Assembly (NCBI GenBank): GCA_019752045.1
Contig: JAIEMP010000010.1
Span: 246,782-310,781, forward strand
Direction of reading: 5' to 3'
Source: Chitinophagaceae bacterium
GTDB lineage: Bacteria; Bacteroidota; Bacteroidia; Chitinophagales; Chitinophagaceae
DNA length: 64,000 nucleotides
Part shown: one piece after another, positions 17,123 through 26,235 of the stretch
Numbering within the stretch: position 1 is the first letter of the stretch
Layout of the letters: each line of letters begins with the position of its first letter
The notes under the pieces: model-generated
Seen by the model: the letters and a program-made list of their open reading frames with translations, nothing else
Database searches by the model: none
Told to the model about the DNA's origin: nothing
Program-made: the position numbers and the translations under genes

Positions 17123-18403
17123 ATGCAAATCATAAAACATCCAAAGAAGAATGAGTGGAGCAGATTGCTCAAACGCCCTGCATTAGATGCAGGATCACTG
17201 GAAGCAAGTGTCACCAATATTTTACACCAGGTGAAAGCAAGTGGTGATGAGGCTTTGACACGGTTTTCAACCATCTATGATAAAGTATCAGTTGATGAAC
17301 TGCTTGTTAGTAAAGAAGAAATGACAGCAGCAGTTGATGCAGTAAGTACTGAATTAAAAGAAGCCATTGCCCTTGCAAAAAAGAATATTGAAACCTTTCA
17401 TCAGCAACAGCTCTTCCCTGTTGAGAAAATTGAAACCATGCCCGGCATTTTTTGCTGGCGCAAAACAGTGGCTATTCAAAAAGTAGGTTTATACATTCCG
17501 GGCGGAACAGCACCGCTGTTCTCTACCATTTTAATGCTCAGCATCCCCGCAAAAATTGCAGGTTGCAAAGAAATTGTTTTATGTACACCGCCCGGTAAAG
17601 ATGGCAAAGTGCATGCGGCCATTTTATATACGGCTCATTTACTCGGCATCAGTAAAGTATTTAAAACCGGTGGAGCACAAGCCATTGCCGCCATGGCCTA
17701 TGGTACCGAAACCATTCCACAGGTGTACAAAATATTTGGTCCCGGTAATCAGTATGTAACCTGCGCCAAACAATTGGTACAAAAAGAAGGTGTGGCCATT
17801 GATATGCCGGCGGGCCCCAGCGAAGTTTGTGTGATGGCCGATGATACGGCCAATGCATCTTTTGTTGCAGCCGATCTGTTGTCGCAGGCTGAGCATGGTG
17901 CCGATTCACAGGTGTTGCTTGTGAGTAATTCAGAAACGGTGATCAATGATGTGTTGAGTGAAACGGCTAAACAGTTAGAACTCCTTCCACGCAAAGAATT
18001 GGCTGCAAAAGCATTGGAGAACAGCAAGGCAATTTTGTTGAAAGATGTAACTGAAATGATTGATCTTGTAAATGAATATGCCGCTGAACATTTGATCATC
18101 AGTTGCAAAGACGATGAACACATTGCTGAAAAAATCATCAATGCAGGTTCTGTTTTTCTTGGCAACTATTCTCCCGAAAGTGTGGGCGATTATGCAAGCG
18201 GCACCAATCATACATTACCAACCAATGGCTATGCAAAAGCATACAGCGGTGTAAGTGTAGATAGTTTTGTAAAGAAGATAACGTATCAGAAATTAACAGA
18301 AGAAGGTTTGAAGAATATTGGAAAAGCTGTTGAAGTGATGGCAATGGCAGAGGGATTGGGGGCGCATGCAAATGCAATCAGAGTTAGAAAACAAAGTTTG
18401 TAG
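17123..18403 (+). CDS. hisD: Histidinol dehydrogenase HisD
   Basis: It performs the last two oxidations of histidine biosynthesis, histidinol to histidine, with NAD and zinc. The 426 residues match the usual length. Motifs include KVGLYIPGGTAPL, KTGGAQAIAAMAYGTETIP, GPGNQYV, the zinc and substrate region LLSQAEHGADSQ, and the C-terminal LPTNGYAKAYSGVSVDSF. It follows hisG by 94 bases that contain a palindromic element. Confidence 0.97.
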   Translation: MQIIKHPKKNEWSRLLKRPALDAGSLEASVTNILHQVKASGDEALTRFSTIYDKVSVDELLVSKEEMTAAVDAVSTELKEAIALAKKNIETFHQQQLFPVEKIETMPGIFCWRKTVAIQKVGLYIPGGTAPLFSTILMLSIPAKIAGCKEIVLCTPPGKDGKVHAAILYTAHLLGISKVFKTGGAQAIAAMAYGTETIPQVYKIFGPGNQYVTCAKQLVQKEGVAIDMPAGPSEVCVMADDTANASFVAADLLSQAEHGADSQVLLVSNSETVINDVLSETAKQLELLPRKELAAKALENSKAILLKDVTEMIDLVNEYAAEHLIISCKDDEHIAEKIINAGSVFLGNYSPESVGDYASGTNHTLPTNGYAKAYSGVSVDSFVKKITYQKLTEEGLKNIGKAVEVMAMAEGLGAHANAIRVRKQSL

Positions 18404-18484
18404 TTTATAGTTAAGCTAAACCTGGACTTAATTACAAGTGATCAAATGCTTAATTACTATTGTTCAATAATAAAACAAATGCCC

Positions 18485-18523
18485 GGCCTCCCTCTCTTCC
18501 GGAGAGGGAACGAGGGTGAGGCC
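18485..18523. repeat. Nested hairpin element between hisD and hisC
   Basis: An inner stem CCCTCTC/GAGAGGG (18490-18508) lies within an outer stem GGCCTC/GAGGCC (18485-18490 and 18518-18523). It ends six bases before the hisC ATG, so it could also hide or tune the start of hisC. Confidence 0.55.
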
Positions 18524-18528
18524 TTTAT

Positions 18529-19581
18529 ATGTCTTTCAATCTAAACAACTTACTTCGCCCAAACATTCAAACGCTTACACCTTACTCTTCTGCCCGTGAT
18601 GAATTTCACGGCGAAGCGAAAGTGTATCTCGATGCAAATGAAAACAGCATCGGTTCACCACTTGTGAAATGGTACAATCGTTATCCAGATCCTTATCAAC
18701 AAAAGATCAAAGAAAAATTATCGGCGATCAAAGGAGTTGCACCGAAACAGATTTTCATCGGAAATGGAAGTGATGAATGTATTGATCTGTTATACCGTGC
18801 ATTTTGCAGCCCCGGAAAAGACAATGTGATTATTTGTCCCCCCACATACGGCATGTACGAAGTAAGTGCCAATATCAATGATGTTGAATTACGCAAAGCT
18901 CCTTTGCTCGAAAATTTTCAGCTCGACTTAGTGCACATGGAAACATTGGTTGATGCCAATACCAAACTCATCTGGATCTGTTCGCCTAACAACCCGACAG
19001 GCAACAGCATCAACAGAGAAGATATTGAAATGGTACTGAATAATTTTGATGGAATTGTAATCATAGATGAAGCCTATATCAATTTTGCACGGCAACGTTC
19101 CTGCATATCATTGTTGAGTGAATATCCGAATCTGGTGGTGATGCAAACACTCAGCAAAGCTTGGGGACTGGCGGGTTTACGTTTGGGAATGTCTTTTGCG
19201 AGTGAAGAGATCATCAGCATTTATAACAAAATCAAACCACCTTATAATATCAGTGAAGCAGTACAGGAACTGGTTGTTAAAGCACTCGATAATGTGGAAG
19301 ATGTGAATGAGATGATCAAAGAACTGGTGAAAGAACGTAAACGACTGGAAGAAGAGTTACCAAAGCTGGCAGTAGTTAAAAATGTATATCCATCAGATGC
19401 CAATTTTTTATTGGTGAAAGTAATTGATGCAAAAGCAATCTATAGCTGGTTATTGTCAAATGAAATTGTAGTAAGAGACCGCAGCAAAGTAATTCTCTGC
19501 GAAGGTTGTTTACGTATTACAGTTGGTACAGCCAAAGAAAATGACGAACTGTTAACTGCTTTGCAGAAGTTTATTGTTTAG
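18529..19581 (+). CDS. hisC: Histidinol-phosphate aminotransferase HisC
   Basis: A PLP-dependent fold-type I aminotransferase, 350 residues, converting imidazole acetol phosphate to histidinol phosphate. Motifs are YLDANENSIGSP, GNGSDECIDLLYRAF, CSPNNPTGN, the aspartate in VIIDEAYINFA, the PLP lysine in TLSKAWGLAGLRLG, and the C-terminal arginine in GCLRITVGT. It ends 30 bases before the dehydrogenase gene that interrupts the his order. Confidence 0.96.
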   Translation: MSFNLNNLLRPNIQTLTPYSSARDEFHGEAKVYLDANENSIGSPLVKWYNRYPDPYQQKIKEKLSAIKGVAPKQIFIGNGSDECIDLLYRAFCSPGKDNVIICPPTYGMYEVSANINDVELRKAPLLENFQLDLVHMETLVDANTKLIWICSPNNPTGNSINREDIEMVLNNFDGIVIIDEAYINFARQRSCISLLSEYPNLVVMQTLSKAWGLAGLRLGMSFASEEIISIYNKIKPPYNISEAVQELVVKALDNVEDVNEMIKELVKERKRLEEELPKLAVVKNVYPSDANFLLVKVIDAKAIYSWLLSNEIVVRDRSKVILCEGCLRITVGTAKENDELLTALQKFIV

Positions 19582-19611
19582 CATAACTTTAAAAATTCAA
19601 ATCAATTCAAC

Positions 19612-20883
19612 ATGAGAAGAATACTTGCATCCCTCGTTTTACTGTTAGCAGTTTTGTTTATGATCTCTGCCAATGATTCAACAAAGAATCAAACTGCTGC
19701 AACCGGCGGATTAACGCTGCCTCCGGGTTTTACGGCAACCATTGTTGCAGACAAACTCGGACAGGCCCGGCATATTGCAGTAAACAGCAATGGCGACATC
19801 TATGTAAAACTGGAACGTGTAAAAGACGGTAAAGGAATTCTTCGCTTAAGAGATACCAACGGTGATGGGACAGCTGATGACATTTTTGCTTTTGGAAATT
19901 ATGGCGGCACCGGTATTGCCATCAAAAACGGATACCTCTATGCTTCTTCTAATTCAGAGGTATACCGCTATAAATTCAACGCAAAAAACGAAATTGAAAA
20001 TCCTGATAACCCGGAAGTGATTGTAAAAGGATTGGTAGATAAACGTCAGCATGCATCCAAATCAATTACACTGGATGATAAAGGAAATATTTATGTGAAC
20101 ATCGGTGCTCCATCAAATGCCTGTCAGGAAACAGATCGCACAGCAGGCTCTCCGGGTCAAATGCCTTGTCCGATTCTTGAAACAGCAGGTGGTGTGTGGA
20201 TGTTTAAAACCAATCAACTCAATCAAACCTATGCAGAAGGTGTACGATATGTAACCGGTTTGCGTAATGTAGTCGGGCTCGATTGGAATGCATCCATGAA
20301 CGAGTTGTACGTTACTCAACATGGCCGTGATCAATTGAATCAGTTACATCCCACACAATACAGTGCTGAGCAAAATGCTGAGTTGCCTGCAGAAGAATTT
20401 TTTATGGCAAAGCAGGGAATGGATTTTGGATGGCCTTATTGTTATTATGATCCCGTTCAAAAGAAAAAAGTATTGGCTCCCGAATATGGTGGCGATGGTA
20501 AAACAGAAGGCGTATGTGGAACCAAAGAAAAACCTTTGTATGCATTCCCTGCGCATTGGGCGCCGAATGCATTATTATTTTATACCGGCAATGCATTTGG
20601 AGATAAATATAAAAACGGTGCCTTCATTGCTTTTCATGGCAGCTGGAACAGAGCTCCGTTAAAACAAGGTGGATACAATGTTGTGTTTGTTCCCATGAAA
20701 GACGGAAAGCCAAGTGGAGCACATGAAATTTTTGCTGATAATTTTGCAGGTGGTGAAGAATTTTTAACTCCTGCTAAAGCACAGCATCGTCCATGCGGAT
20801 TAGCGATGGGCAACGATGGCTCCATGTATATCTCAGATGATAAAGGAGGTACTGTTTGGAAAATAACCTACACCGGTAAATAA
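19612..20883 (+). CDS. Secreted PQQ-dependent sugar/sorbosone dehydrogenase-like beta-propeller protein
   Basis: A 423-residue protein with a signal peptide (MRRILASLVLLLAVLFMISA) and the six-bladed propeller of the soluble glucose/sorbosone dehydrogenase family: LPPGFTATIVADKLGQARHI, DTNGDGTADDIFAFG, EGVRYVTGLRNVVGLDWN, a QHGRDQL region and FHGSWNRAPLKQGGYNV. Relatives oxidise sugars or aldehydes with PQQ in the periplasm. It sits between hisC and hisB and is followed four bases later by a cytochrome c, its probable electron acceptor. A TAACTTTA-like box before it (from about 19584) may give it its own transcription. The substrate is unknown. Confidence 0.85.
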   Translation: MRRILASLVLLLAVLFMISANDSTKNQTAATGGLTLPPGFTATIVADKLGQARHIAVNSNGDIYVKLERVKDGKGILRLRDTNGDGTADDIFAFGNYGGTGIAIKNGYLYASSNSEVYRYKFNAKNEIENPDNPEVIVKGLVDKRQHASKSITLDDKGNIYVNIGAPSNACQETDRTAGSPGQMPCPILETAGGVWMFKTNQLNQTYAEGVRYVTGLRNVVGLDWNASMNELYVTQHGRDQLNQLHPTQYSAEQNAELPAEEFFMAKQGMDFGWPYCYYDPVQKKKVLAPEYGGDGKTEGVCGTKEKPLYAFPAHWAPNALLFYTGNAFGDKYKNGAFIAFHGSWNRAPLKQGGYNVVFVPMKDGKPSGAHEIFADNFAGGEEFLTPAKAQHRPCGLAMGNDGSMYISDDKGGTVWKITYTGK

Positions 20884-20887
20884 TTGA

Positions 20888-21304
20888 ATGATGAAGAAAT
20901 TGAACATAATCCTTTCTCTATTGATTGCTTTGATTGCAGCATCCTTTACAACACAGCAGCAGGATGTTAAAGCATCCATCCAACGTGGAAAGAAAGTGTA
21001 TGAGAAAGCATGCCTGGCCTGTCATCAGAAAGATGGTGAAGGTGTGCCACGCATGAATCCCCCGTTGATTAAAACAACACAGGTGCTGGGTACTAAAGAA
21101 AAACTCATACGCATTGTGCTGCAGGGTTATAACGAAGAAGTGGAAATCAATGGTGAATATTTTGATAACCCCATGCCGGCACAACCACAATTGAGCAACC
21201 AGGAAATTGCAGATGTGCTCACTTATGTTCGCAACAGTTTTGGTAATAAAGCAACTGCAGTAACATTAGCCGATGTAAAAATGGTAAGAAGCAAAATCAA
21301 ATAA
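20888..21304 (+). CDS. Periplasmic cytochrome c (class I)
   Basis: A 138-residue exported c-type cytochrome. An N-terminal hydrophobic signal is followed by the heme motif CLACH (Cys42, Cys45, His46) and a candidate axial Met in DNPMPAQPQL. The C-terminal helix NQEIADVLTYVRNSFGN is typical of cytochrome c class I domains. It is four bases downstream of the sorbosone dehydrogenase-like gene and probably takes its electrons. It ends 16 bases before hisB, so all appear cotranscribed. Confidence 0.92.
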   Translation: MMKKLNIILSLLIALIAASFTTQQQDVKASIQRGKKVYEKACLACHQKDGEGVPRMNPPLIKTTQVLGTKEKLIRIVLQGYNEEVEINGEYFDNPMPAQPQLSNQEIADVLTYVRNSFGNKATAVTLADVKMVRSKIK

Positions 21305-21320
21305 ATTAACCAGCAGATAA

Positions 21321-22508
21321 ATGAACAAGGAGCAAGCATCAGAAACAAACAGTACAAAAGGCAGAGGTAAACGTGTTTTATTTATTGACCGTGATGGTAC
21401 TTTAATTAACGAAGCACCTCCCACCTATCAACTGGATTCGTTTGATAAACTCAGTTTTTACCCGGATGTATTTTTTTATCTCCGCAAAATTGCTGCTGAA
21501 CTGGATTATGAATTAGTATTGCCCACCAACCAGGATGGGTTAGGTACAAGCAGTTTTCCTGAAGATACCTTCTGGCCTTTACACAATTTTGTAATTAAAA
21601 GTTTTAAAGGCGAAGGCGTTCATTTTTCTGAAGTGTTGATCGATAAAACATTTCCACATGAACAGGCGCCTACAAGAAAACCCGGCGTCGGCATGTTTAC
21701 CAAATACATCAACAACCCAGACTATGATCTGGCGAATTCATTTGTGATCGGCGACCGCATCACTGATATTCAACTGGCAAAAAATCTTGGCTGCAAAGGC
21801 ATCTGGATCAACAATGATGCAACACTTGGTGCTGCAGAAATAAAAGATCAGGTAGAAGAACTGCGTCAATCAACTATTGTATTGGAAACATCAAATTGGA
21901 AAGAGATCTATGAATTTTTGAAATTAGGTTTACGTAAAGTGGTACACGAACGCAATACCAATGAAACAAAAATAAAAGTAGAACTGAATTTAGATGGAAG
22001 CGGCAAAGCATCCATCCATACAGGTCTTGGTTTTTTTGATCATATGCTTGATCAGATTGCACGTCATGGTAAAATGGATCTGAACATTACAACCAATGGC
22101 GATCTGCATATTGATGAACACCACAGCATTGAAGATACCGGTATTGCATTAGGTGAAGCATTTGCATTGGCCTTGGCCGATAAGCGTGGTATGGAACGTT
22201 ATGGTTTTGCATTACCTATGGATGAAGCAGAAGCAAAGGTGCTCATTGATTTCGGCGGACGAAACTGGATCGTTTGGAATGCTACTTTCAAACGAGAGAA
22301 GATTGGTGAAATGCCCACTGAAATGTTTTTTCATTTCTTTAAATCGTTCAGCGATGCGGCTAAGTGCAATCTCAATATTGAATGCCACGGAGATAATGAA
22401 CATCATAAAATTGAAGCTATCTTTAAAGCCTTTGCCAAAGCCATTCGTATGGCAGTGAAGAGAGATCCGCTGAGTAATTATTTACCTTCTACGAAGGGTG
22501 TGTTGTAA
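21321..22508 (+). CDS. hisB: Bifunctional histidinol-phosphatase / imidazoleglycerol-phosphate dehydratase HisB
   Basis: A 395-residue fusion. The N-terminal HAD phosphatase (about 18-170) has the nucleophile motif FIDRDGTLI and VIGDRITDI; it removes phosphate from histidinol phosphate. The C-terminal dehydratase (about 205-395) has [32 protein letters not shown] and [18 protein letters not shown], the metal-binding His clusters. The fused form is the same as in enterobacteria. It is the last his gene in the window; hisH, hisA, hisF and hisIE do not follow. Confidence 0.97.
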   Translation: MNKEQASETNSTKGRGKRVLFIDRDGTLINEAPPTYQLDSFDKLSFYPDVFFYLRKIAAELDYELVLPTNQDGLGTSSFPEDTFWPLHNFVIKSFKGEGVHFSEVLIDKTFPHEQAPTRKPGVGMFTKYINNPDYDLANSFVIGDRITDIQLAKNLGCKGIWINNDATLGAAEIKDQVEELRQSTIVLETSNWKEIYEFLKLGLRKVVHERNTNETKIKVELNLDGSGKASIHTGLGFFDHMLDQIARHGKMDLNITTNGDLHIDEHHSIEDTGIALGEAFALALADKRGMERYGFALPMDEAEAKVLIDFGGRNWIVWNATFKREKIGEMPTEMFFHFFKSFSDAAKCNLNIECHGDNEHHKIEAIFKAFAKAIRMAVKRDPLSNYLPSTKGVL

Positions 22509-22519
22509 TTGTCTGAACT

Positions 22520-22860
22520 CCCGCTTTAGCGGGACAGGCGGGATTTATGGGATTGATGGGATGAATAGGATGTCTGTTCACCCAAAGGGTGACTGTACAT
22601 CTCACGACAAATCTCGTCTTTTAAATCATGTCGTTGCTGAGACGATCTAGCGAAAACGTGTTTTTTTCCTAAGGTAAAACCAAAGGTATTAGTGCGAATA
22701 ACAAGCTCTGCAAAGTCTCCAGACTTCGCAGTACTATGCTAAAAGTCTCATGACTTTTATTTACACTTCATACCCTGTCAGAGACAGGGTGCATAAAACT
22801 TCAAAGTCTGGAGACTTTGAAGAGCAGTTGAATTGGATGTCTGTTCACCCAAAGGGTGTA
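22520..22860. repeat. Cluster of at least seven short hairpins bounded by a 24-base direct repeat
   Basis: This 356-base gap after hisB holds no gene. Hairpins: CCCGCTTTAGCGGG (22520-22533); CACCCAAAGGGTG (22579-22591 and again 22846-22858); 22709-22730; AAAAGTCTCATGACTTTT (22741-22758); ACCCTGTC/GACAGGGT (22772-22790); an 11-pair stem at 22799-22822. A 24-base sequence with the core GTCTGTTCACCCAAAGGGTG occurs at 22568-22591 and 22835-22858 as a direct repeat. A third partial copy is at 59932. Confidence 0.75.
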
Positions 22861-22864
22861 TGAT

Positions 22865-23437
22865 TTAACTAATTCCCCAACTTATCGGATAGATTAACTC
22901 CCAACCGTCCTTCGTTCTTTTATAAACATTAATTGATCTGTAACCACATAAATGGCCACAGAGATAATCTTCCATAAGAATTACATAGTTCTTATCGATT
23001 GAAAAGAGTGGTAAGCTATACCGCCTCCATTTTTTAGGTTTACTTCCGACAACAATTCTTTGTTTAGCTTTCTTGAAACTATGTTGCCACTGGCTATCAA
23101 GTTGAGATCTGAATTGTTGAAAGAAAAATTCTTTATCCTCAGCTGTGAAAATTGTATCGAGAAATTTATGTTCGTCTTTAAAAAGGTACATTCCATCGTT
23201 ATATCTATTATTTTTTGAGCTGCCTGGAATAAAGTGGGTTGAATCCCAATAAGAAATCTCTTTATTGATCACTCTTTTTCTGAGCAAAGGCTCTTCAGAA
23301 TATCTTTTATCATTGTTAACATGCCAATTAATAAAGTCGACTATTTCCTTATCAGTTGTAATGGAGCTATAGGTCTGACAAACTGCAGGCATATTTATCA
23401 AAAAGAGCAAAACGAAAAAGAGTAATCGCATAAACAT
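22865..23437 (-). CDS. Hypothetical exported protein
   Basis: A 190-residue protein with a signal peptide ending near PAVCQ (start M1 or M3). The mature part is rich in Lys, Tyr, Trp and charged residues. LCGHLCGYRSINVYKRTKDG near the C-terminus has two closely spaced Cys, which might bind metal or form a disulfide. I do not recognise the family. It lies next to the hairpin cluster, and its A+T content seems higher than that of neighbours, so it may be an accessory gene. Confidence 0.65.
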   Translation of the reverse strand: MFMRLLFFVLLFLINMPAVCQTYSSITTDKEIVDFINWHVNNDKRYSEEPLLRKRVINKEISYWDSTHFIPGSSKNNRYNDGMYLFKDEHKFLDTIFTAEDKEFFFQQFRSQLDSQWQHSFKKAKQRIVVGSKPKKWRRYSLPLFSIDKNYVILMEDYLCGHLCGYRSINVYKRTKDGWELIYPISWGIS

Positions 23438-23474
23438 CTTTCTAACTAATCATTTTTATTACGAAATTACTACC

Positions 23475-24707
23475 CTACTCAAACCTCAACGCCTTCACCG
23501 GGCTTATCTTCCGCACCAGCAAAGAAGGAATCAGTAAAATTAAAAAACTGATCATAAAGGTTATGACATTGATCAATACCACCTGCCACCATATAATACG
23601 AATGGGAGCTTCTGCAACATAATAAGCAGCTTCATCCAGCTTTATAAACCCTGTTGCCTGTTGCAGCCAGCAAATACCTAAGCCGAGCAATGTACCTGCG
23701 ATGATTCCTGTTACAGCAATGATCAATGCCTGGTTCCAGAAAATGGTTTGCACCTGTTGATTGGTGGCACCGGTTGCTTTGAGTAAGCCAATCATCTTAG
23801 AACGTTCCAATACCAATATAATTAAACAGGAAATTAAATTGATGATGGCAACAATACACATCACAATCAGAATTACTTTTTTATTGATGTTTTGTAACTC
23901 CAGCCAGTCAAAAATGTTGGGATAAATTTCACGGAGCGGTGTGCTGAACCATTCAAACGGAATCTGATCAAGCAGTTCGTTGTTTGTTTGATAATCGGTT
24001 CGGTAATCATGCAGGGTTAATTCATAACCACCAATCTGTGTGGGAGTCCATGCATTCAGTTTGCGAATGAGATTGATATCAACTATCGCAAATGTTTTAT
24101 CGTATTCTTCAATACCCGTTTTATAAATGCCGCATACAGTAACAGGTCGTACTCTTGGAGCGGTGCTGTTGTTATCAATAAAATAAATCAGGATTTTATC
24201 GCCCACTTTGGCATTGGTCTGCCGGGATGTGTATTGTGAAATGAGTACCTGGTTGTTTTTTGTACTGTCGTCGAATTGAATCCATTTGCCTTCAACCAAA
24301 AAAGGCAGCAAACGTTCTTTTGAAAAATTCTTCTCCACTCCTTTCAACAAAACACCTTCAATGGTTTCTTTGGTTTTGAGCATGGCTGATTTGGTTGCAA
24401 AGGCATCTGCATATTTCACTTGCTTGTGGTTACGCAATATATTGTACACCGAATCGTTTTTTTCAACGGGCAGTTCTTCGGCCAGTCCGGATGTGGAAGA
24501 TTGTTGCTGTTGGACCCGTAAATGACCCCAAAAGCTGAAGACCTTACTGCTGACTGTAAATTGAAACCCTTCAACAAACGCAAAGGCAAGAATCATCACC
24601 GCCACACTGATGGCTGTTGCAGCAGCAGATAAACGGATGATGAACCGTGAAAAAGATTGGTTCTTTTGAAAAACCAACCGACGGGCTATAAAGGAGGCAA
24701 CGTTCAA
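23475..24707 (-). CDS. LolC/E-type FtsX-family ABC transporter permease
   Basis: A 410-residue membrane protein with the LolC/MacB topology: one N-terminal helix (about 22-48), a large periplasmic domain (about 50-265), then three helices (about 275-300, 320-345, 370-400). The end VRKISPVKALRFE is typical of the family. The start is TTG (24705-24707); the protein must begin here because the NVASFIARRLVFQKNQS head is conserved in such permeases. It would release lipoproteins or export a ligand with an ATPase encoded elsewhere. Confidence 0.9.
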   Translation of the reverse strand: MNVASFIARRLVFQKNQSFSRFIIRLSAAATAISVAVMILAFAFVEGFQFTVSSKVFSFWGHLRVQQQQSSTSGLAEELPVEKNDSVYNILRNHKQVKYADAFATKSAMLKTKETIEGVLLKGVEKNFSKERLLPFLVEGKWIQFDDSTKNNQVLISQYTSRQTNAKVGDKILIYFIDNNSTAPRVRPVTVCGIYKTGIEEYDKTFAIVDINLIRKLNAWTPTQIGGYELTLHDYRTDYQTNNELLDQIPFEWFSTPLREIYPNIFDWLELQNINKKVILIVMCIVAIINLISCLIILVLERSKMIGLLKATGATNQQVQTIFWNQALIIAVTGIIAGTLLGLGICWLQQATGFIKLDEAAYYVAEAPIRIIWWQVVLINVITFMISFLILLIPSLLVRKISPVKALRFE

Positions 24708-24846
24708 ACGAATTATCTTTGAGTTGCTGTAAAACTAACGGTTTCTCACCTATTTTTTTAAACAGCACAAGTGAAGCAACTGTTTATTTATAAAAACAAT
24801 CTTTCCTGTACTTTTTATGCACAAATACTTTCAACCTGAACATTCA

Positions 24847-26136
24847 ATGAAGAACATCGTATGCATCGCTTTTTCCTGGTTCTTAATTTTAGCAGCAGCT
24901 CATGCACAGGAAGCTGATAAAATTTACCGCAGCAATATCCATTCAGTAAAACTGCATTTGCAGGGCGATCAGTTGGCCTACCCCATTATGCGGCTCAACA
25001 GCGGCGATCAGCTGGAATTGCATTTTGATGATATGGATGCTGATGTAAAATATTACTCCTACACTTTTCTGTTATGCAATGCCGACTGGACGCCGGCCCA
25101 GGTCAGTCAGTTCGATTATATGCGGGGCTTTTCCAACGTACGCATCAACACTTACCGAAACTCATCCATTGCGTTAACCCGTTATACGCATTACATGAGT
25201 AACCTGCCCGATAAAAATACAGCACCCACTAAGAGCGGCAACTACTTATTAAAAGTGTTTACCAACGGAGATACTTCACAGATAGCATTCACCAAACGTT
25301 TTTTGGTGCTTGATGTAAAAGTAAATGCAGGCGCCACCGTAGTGCAGCCGTTTAATCCCACTTATTTTAAAACACACCAGAAATTGCAGTTCAATGTAAA
25401 TGTGCAGAACATTAAGCCCACTAATATTTTTCAACAGATTAAAGTGGTGATTTTGCAAAACTACCGGTGGGATCATGCCTTACGCAACCTGCAACCCACT
25501 TTCATCAGGCAAAACATACTCGAGTACAATACAGAAAATGAAGGATTGTTTGCGGCACAAAAAGAATGGCGTTGGGTAAACTTAACCAGTTTCCGTTTGC
25601 AAACCGACCGGATTGAAAAAGCAGATTATACAGACAAAGGCCAAACCGTTTTTGTAAAACCTGAAGCCGAGCGAAACACGTTACGCTATATGTATTACCG
25701 TGATGCCAACGGTATGTATCAACTGGGAAATATTGAACAGAACAATCCTTACTGGCAGGGCGATTATGCCACTGTATGGTTCCGCTATTTTACTGCCAAC
25801 CAGCAACCGTTAGCCGATAAAGACATTTATCTCTATGGCGAAATGACCAATTATGAACTCACAGAAACCAACCGCATGATTTTTAACAACGAAACAAAAA
25901 TGTATGAGAACAAACAACTGCTTAAACAGGGATTGTACGATTATATTTATTTAGCAAAAGATAAAAAAACAAAACAACTAAGTACCGATGCAACAGAAGG
26001 CAACTGGTGGGAAACGGAAAATAATTATACTGTGCTTGTATACTTTCGTGCCATGGGAGGAAGAACCGATGAACTGATAGGAATAACACAGGTGAACTCA
26101 CTTGCAAACCGCCCTACCATAAACAACCGGAACTAA
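24847..26136 (+). CDS. Type IX secretion system plug protein (DUF5103)
   Basis: A 429-residue secreted protein with a signal peptide (MKNIVCIAFSWFLILAAAHAQ), which fixes the ATG at 24847 rather than the in-frame 24817. Family features are the strand pattern around SVKLHLQGDQLAYPIMRLNS, SYTFLLCNADWTP and QFDYMRGFSNVRINTYRNS. In type IX secretion, Plug blocks the SprA translocon from the periplasmic side. The gene stands apart from other T9SS genes. It supports placement in Bacteroidota. Confidence 0.9.
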   Translation: MKNIVCIAFSWFLILAAAHAQEADKIYRSNIHSVKLHLQGDQLAYPIMRLNSGDQLELHFDDMDADVKYYSYTFLLCNADWTPAQVSQFDYMRGFSNVRINTYRNSSIALTRYTHYMSNLPDKNTAPTKSGNYLLKVFTNGDTSQIAFTKRFLVLDVKVNAGATVVQPFNPTYFKTHQKLQFNVNVQNIKPTNIFQQIKVVILQNYRWDHALRNLQPTFIRQNILEYNTENEGLFAAQKEWRWVNLTSFRLQTDRIEKADYTDKGQTVFVKPEAERNTLRYMYYRDANGMYQLGNIEQNNPYWQGDYATVWFRYFTANQQPLADKDIYLYGEMTNYELTETNRMIFNNETKMYENKQLLKQGLYDYIYLAKDKKTKQLSTDATEGNWWETENNYTVLVYFRAMGGRTDELIGITQVNSLANRPTINNRN

Positions 26137-26235
26137 GTGTTTCCAATTATTGATCTGAAAAAACAAATCAATTTCAGTACAGATATTTTGATCTTTCACA
26201 TTCAAAGAATACTTTTACACAAAACCGAAAAAAAC

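Noticed and set aside
22520..22860. CRISPR array
   Set aside because: The repeats are palindromes of different sequence with irregular spacing; no constant repeat-spacer pattern and no cas genes.
24286..24525. Plus-strand ORF inside the LolC-like gene
   Set aside because: A shadow of the permease frame with Ser/Cys-rich translation and no own signals.
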